A stretch of 32,506 nt of DNA, taken from NCBI RefSeq assembly GCF_000313135.1, contig NW_004457498.1, positions 8,523 to 41,028 on the forward strand, written 5' to 3'. The notes below the pieces were generated by a model that saw nothing but the letters and a program-made list of their open reading frames with translations, had not been told where the DNA came from and ran no database searches. The position numbers were made by a program, and so were the translations under genes. Shown in pieces: positions 30,716 through 32,506 of this stretch. Within the stretch, counting starts at the first letter, position 1; each line of letters begins with the position of its first letter. The DNA is from Acanthamoeba castellanii str. Neff (Eukaryota; Discosea; Longamoebia; Acanthamoebidae).

Positions 30716-32506
30716 ATGTGCCGTTGTGGAGGTGCGCAGCCCTTCACTTTTCTTCTTTTTTAATTAACAAAGAGGGTTTTTTAAATAAACAATAAATGTC
30801 TGTCATTCTGTTTTCCCAGGTTATTTGTGGTACGAGCCTGTGCTAGAGCTCCCGAAGCCTACGCCTGTCCCTCTGCTGGCAGTGCATGTCGAGGCCACCC
30901 TGCAGGACCACTGCGCACGCGTCGAGATACGGCAGACCTTTGCCAACCAGGAGGACACGCCCATTGAAGCCACGTACGTGGCCGTTACTGAAGTTCTCTT
31001 TGTCTCTTCTCTGCTGCTAACCAACTGAGCGTACATGGTGCAGGTACCAGTTCCCGCTCGAGGAGGCCAACTCAGTGTGCGAGCTTCACGCCGAGATCGA
31101 CGGACGCAAGGTGACGGGTACGGTGGCCACCCTAGATCCGCGGCCCTGGAGCGAGTGCCTTGACAGCTCTTTCTTCTCATTCCAGGCGTGTGCAAGCGGA
31201 AGGAAGATGCGCTCAATGACTACGACGATGCGATCGCCTCGGGGCACGGAGCCTACACACTCAACCAAGGTATGATCGCGCATGACCACGATTGTAACGC
31301 TACACAGCCCAACAACAACAGCAGACACGGCTTTTCGTTGACTGACCTTGTTGCTGGCCCGTAGACGACAAGGACATGCTCAAGCTGGCCGTTGGCAATT
31401 TGCCACCCAAGGCTGTGGTATGTGATGTGTTGCTGCTCCACTTGCCCAGTACGGCAGTCTGTTGACTACTACTGTTCATTCTCCAGGTCGTCGTCACGGT
31501 CGTGTATGTCACCGAGCTCAAATTCCACAACGGCGCCGTACGTCTACCTCACCCACTGGCTCGCACTGATCACACCCGAGTACCGATCATCGCTGGTTCT
31601 CTCTCTCTCTCGCTAGACGGAATGGATCCTGCGCTCCAACTCCAGGACACAGTCCAATTTCTTCAAGACGAAGGTGGCCTACAACATTCCTGATATCTCC
31701 ATCCACGCCAGCTTGGGTACGCGTCGGGCCACCCATCAATCATTGTCATCATTTCGTAGAATCGAACTCTTGTTCATCCCGTTCTGTCTCTTGCATTGGT
31801 GGTTCTGTCATCAGATATGAGCAATAATATCGAGAGCGTGGCGTGCCCATCGCACACGATCGAGTACACTGCGGGTGAGATCCCGGGCGAAGGCTCCGCC
31901 AAGCTGGTGCTCGCAGATGCCTCCCAGACGAGGCAGCTGGACAAGGACTTCGTTCTTCTCGTTCATCTCGCCGAGTCCAGCGGGTAGAGTCACCCCCCCA
32001 TCTTATCTTGGATTTTTAATCATACACTCACCCCCTCCCTCAATAACACCTCATCGCCTTCGCTTCTTGCAGAAGTCTGGCACGTCTGGAGGAGAACGAC
32101 AACGGGAAGCTGTGTGCCATGGTGGCCGTCCAGCCCAAGCTGGAATGGCCCGAGGGGGTCAAGCTGAACAGTGAGATCGTCGTCATCGTCGACCGGTCGG
32201 CGAGCATGGCCGGGAAACGCATCGCTCAGGTACGTATCAACCACAGCGCACCTGACTTAACACCCTCCTGCTAGTGTCCCTCCTGACCATGCCCCACACG
32301 CAGGTCAGAGACAGTTTGCAGCTCCTGATTCGAAGCCTCCCCGAAGGCGTACTGTTCAACATCGCTGGGTTCGGCTCGAGAGTCGACTTTCTATTCAAGG
32401 ACGGGTCGGTGGAGTATACGCCCGAGAGCTTCCAGAGCGGTACACACGCTCGCACCCACCCACACTGTGTGTGTCATTTTTAACTCTGAAAACGAATCAC
32501 AGCGAC
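30716..32506 (+). CDS. VIT and von Willebrand factor A domain protein, N-terminal part (runs off the window)
   Basis: VIT-vWA proteins such as vWA5A and inter-alpha-inhibitor relatives are adhesion- or scaffold-type proteins; amoebae have cytosolic forms. Exons are 30716-30731, 30820-30973, 31044-31117, 31186-31269, 31365-31417, 31487-31537, 31617-31716, 31815-31983, 32073-32229, 32304-32439 and the start of one at 32503. The first exon is only 16 nt (MCRCG). The VIT domain follows (about 8-150): LLAVHVEATLQDHCARVEIRQTF, NQEDTPIEATYQFPLEE, then the diagnostic KRKEDALNDYDDAIASGHGAYTLNQ segment. The vWA domain begins at SEIVVIVDRSASMAGKR; DRSAS supplies the first MIDAS motif (DxSxS), so metal binding is likely. 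There is no signal peptide, consistent with an intracellular protein. The tiny first exon was chosen because it gives the only in-phase ATG. Confidence 0.88.

Noticed and set aside
1..32506. tRNA genes, rRNA, CRISPR arrays, transposons
   Set aside because: I looked for B-box GGTTCGANTCC, long terminal or inverted repeats with target duplications, and spaced direct repeats; none was convincing. A tRNAscan or repeat-library search would settle it.

Overview
The window looks like nuclear DNA of a free-living amoeba, most likely Acanthamoeba (A. castellanii type). The reasons are very GC-rich coding sequence, genes packed a few hundred bases apart on both strands, up to 14 short introns (about 50-300 bases) per gene, and eukaryotic families throughout (JmjC hydroxylase, eIF5, histidyl-tRNA synthetase, RhoGEF, FAM172/Arb2, VIT-vWA). 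The organism is an inference. I rebuilt the genes by hand from GT...AG introns. For the Nudix, JmjC, USP, hydrolase, FAM172, Zn-cluster, ankyrin, HisRS, RhoGEF and MHR-like genes and the three small secreted-protein genes, the exon lengths sum to an exact multiple of three.

Layout. 1-340: tail of a low-complexity repeat protein with a 1-nt frame break. 496-1402 (+): unrecognised basic/coiled protein. 1389-3064 (-): tandem Nudix protein. 3189-6247 (+): NO66/MINA-type JmjC ribosomal oxygenase. 6376-7309 (-): universal stress protein. 7503-9480 (+): membrane-anchored alpha/beta hydrolase. 9632-11313 (+): UBA + Arb2/FAM172 protein. 11474-13097 (+): Zn(II)2Cys6 regulator. 13310-15266 (+): ankyrin protein. 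15344-16732 (-): intronless eIF5, divergent from histidyl-tRNA synthetase at 17282-19252 (+).

19595-22286 (+): a tandem cluster of three small secreted-protein genes. They share architecture and one phase-1 intron at the same place. Two of them also share a 14-base promoter element at fixed spacing to a TATA-like box. I regard this as the best candidate for an undescribed system. 22435-25970 (-): DH-PH RhoGEF. 26244-30016 (-): large protein with a region like the fungal transcription factor middle homology region. 30716 to window end (+): VIT-vWA protein, truncated by the edge.

The genes do not form a pathway. The only functional pairing is eIF5 with HisRS, two translation genes reading outward from one 549-bp intergenic region that carries a cluster of CATTCC motifs. 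I found no tRNA, rRNA, CRISPR array or intact mobile element. Repeats are intronic microsatellites, notably ACACG pentamers and (TG)n/(CA)n, plus many C or G homopolymers in introns and spacers.
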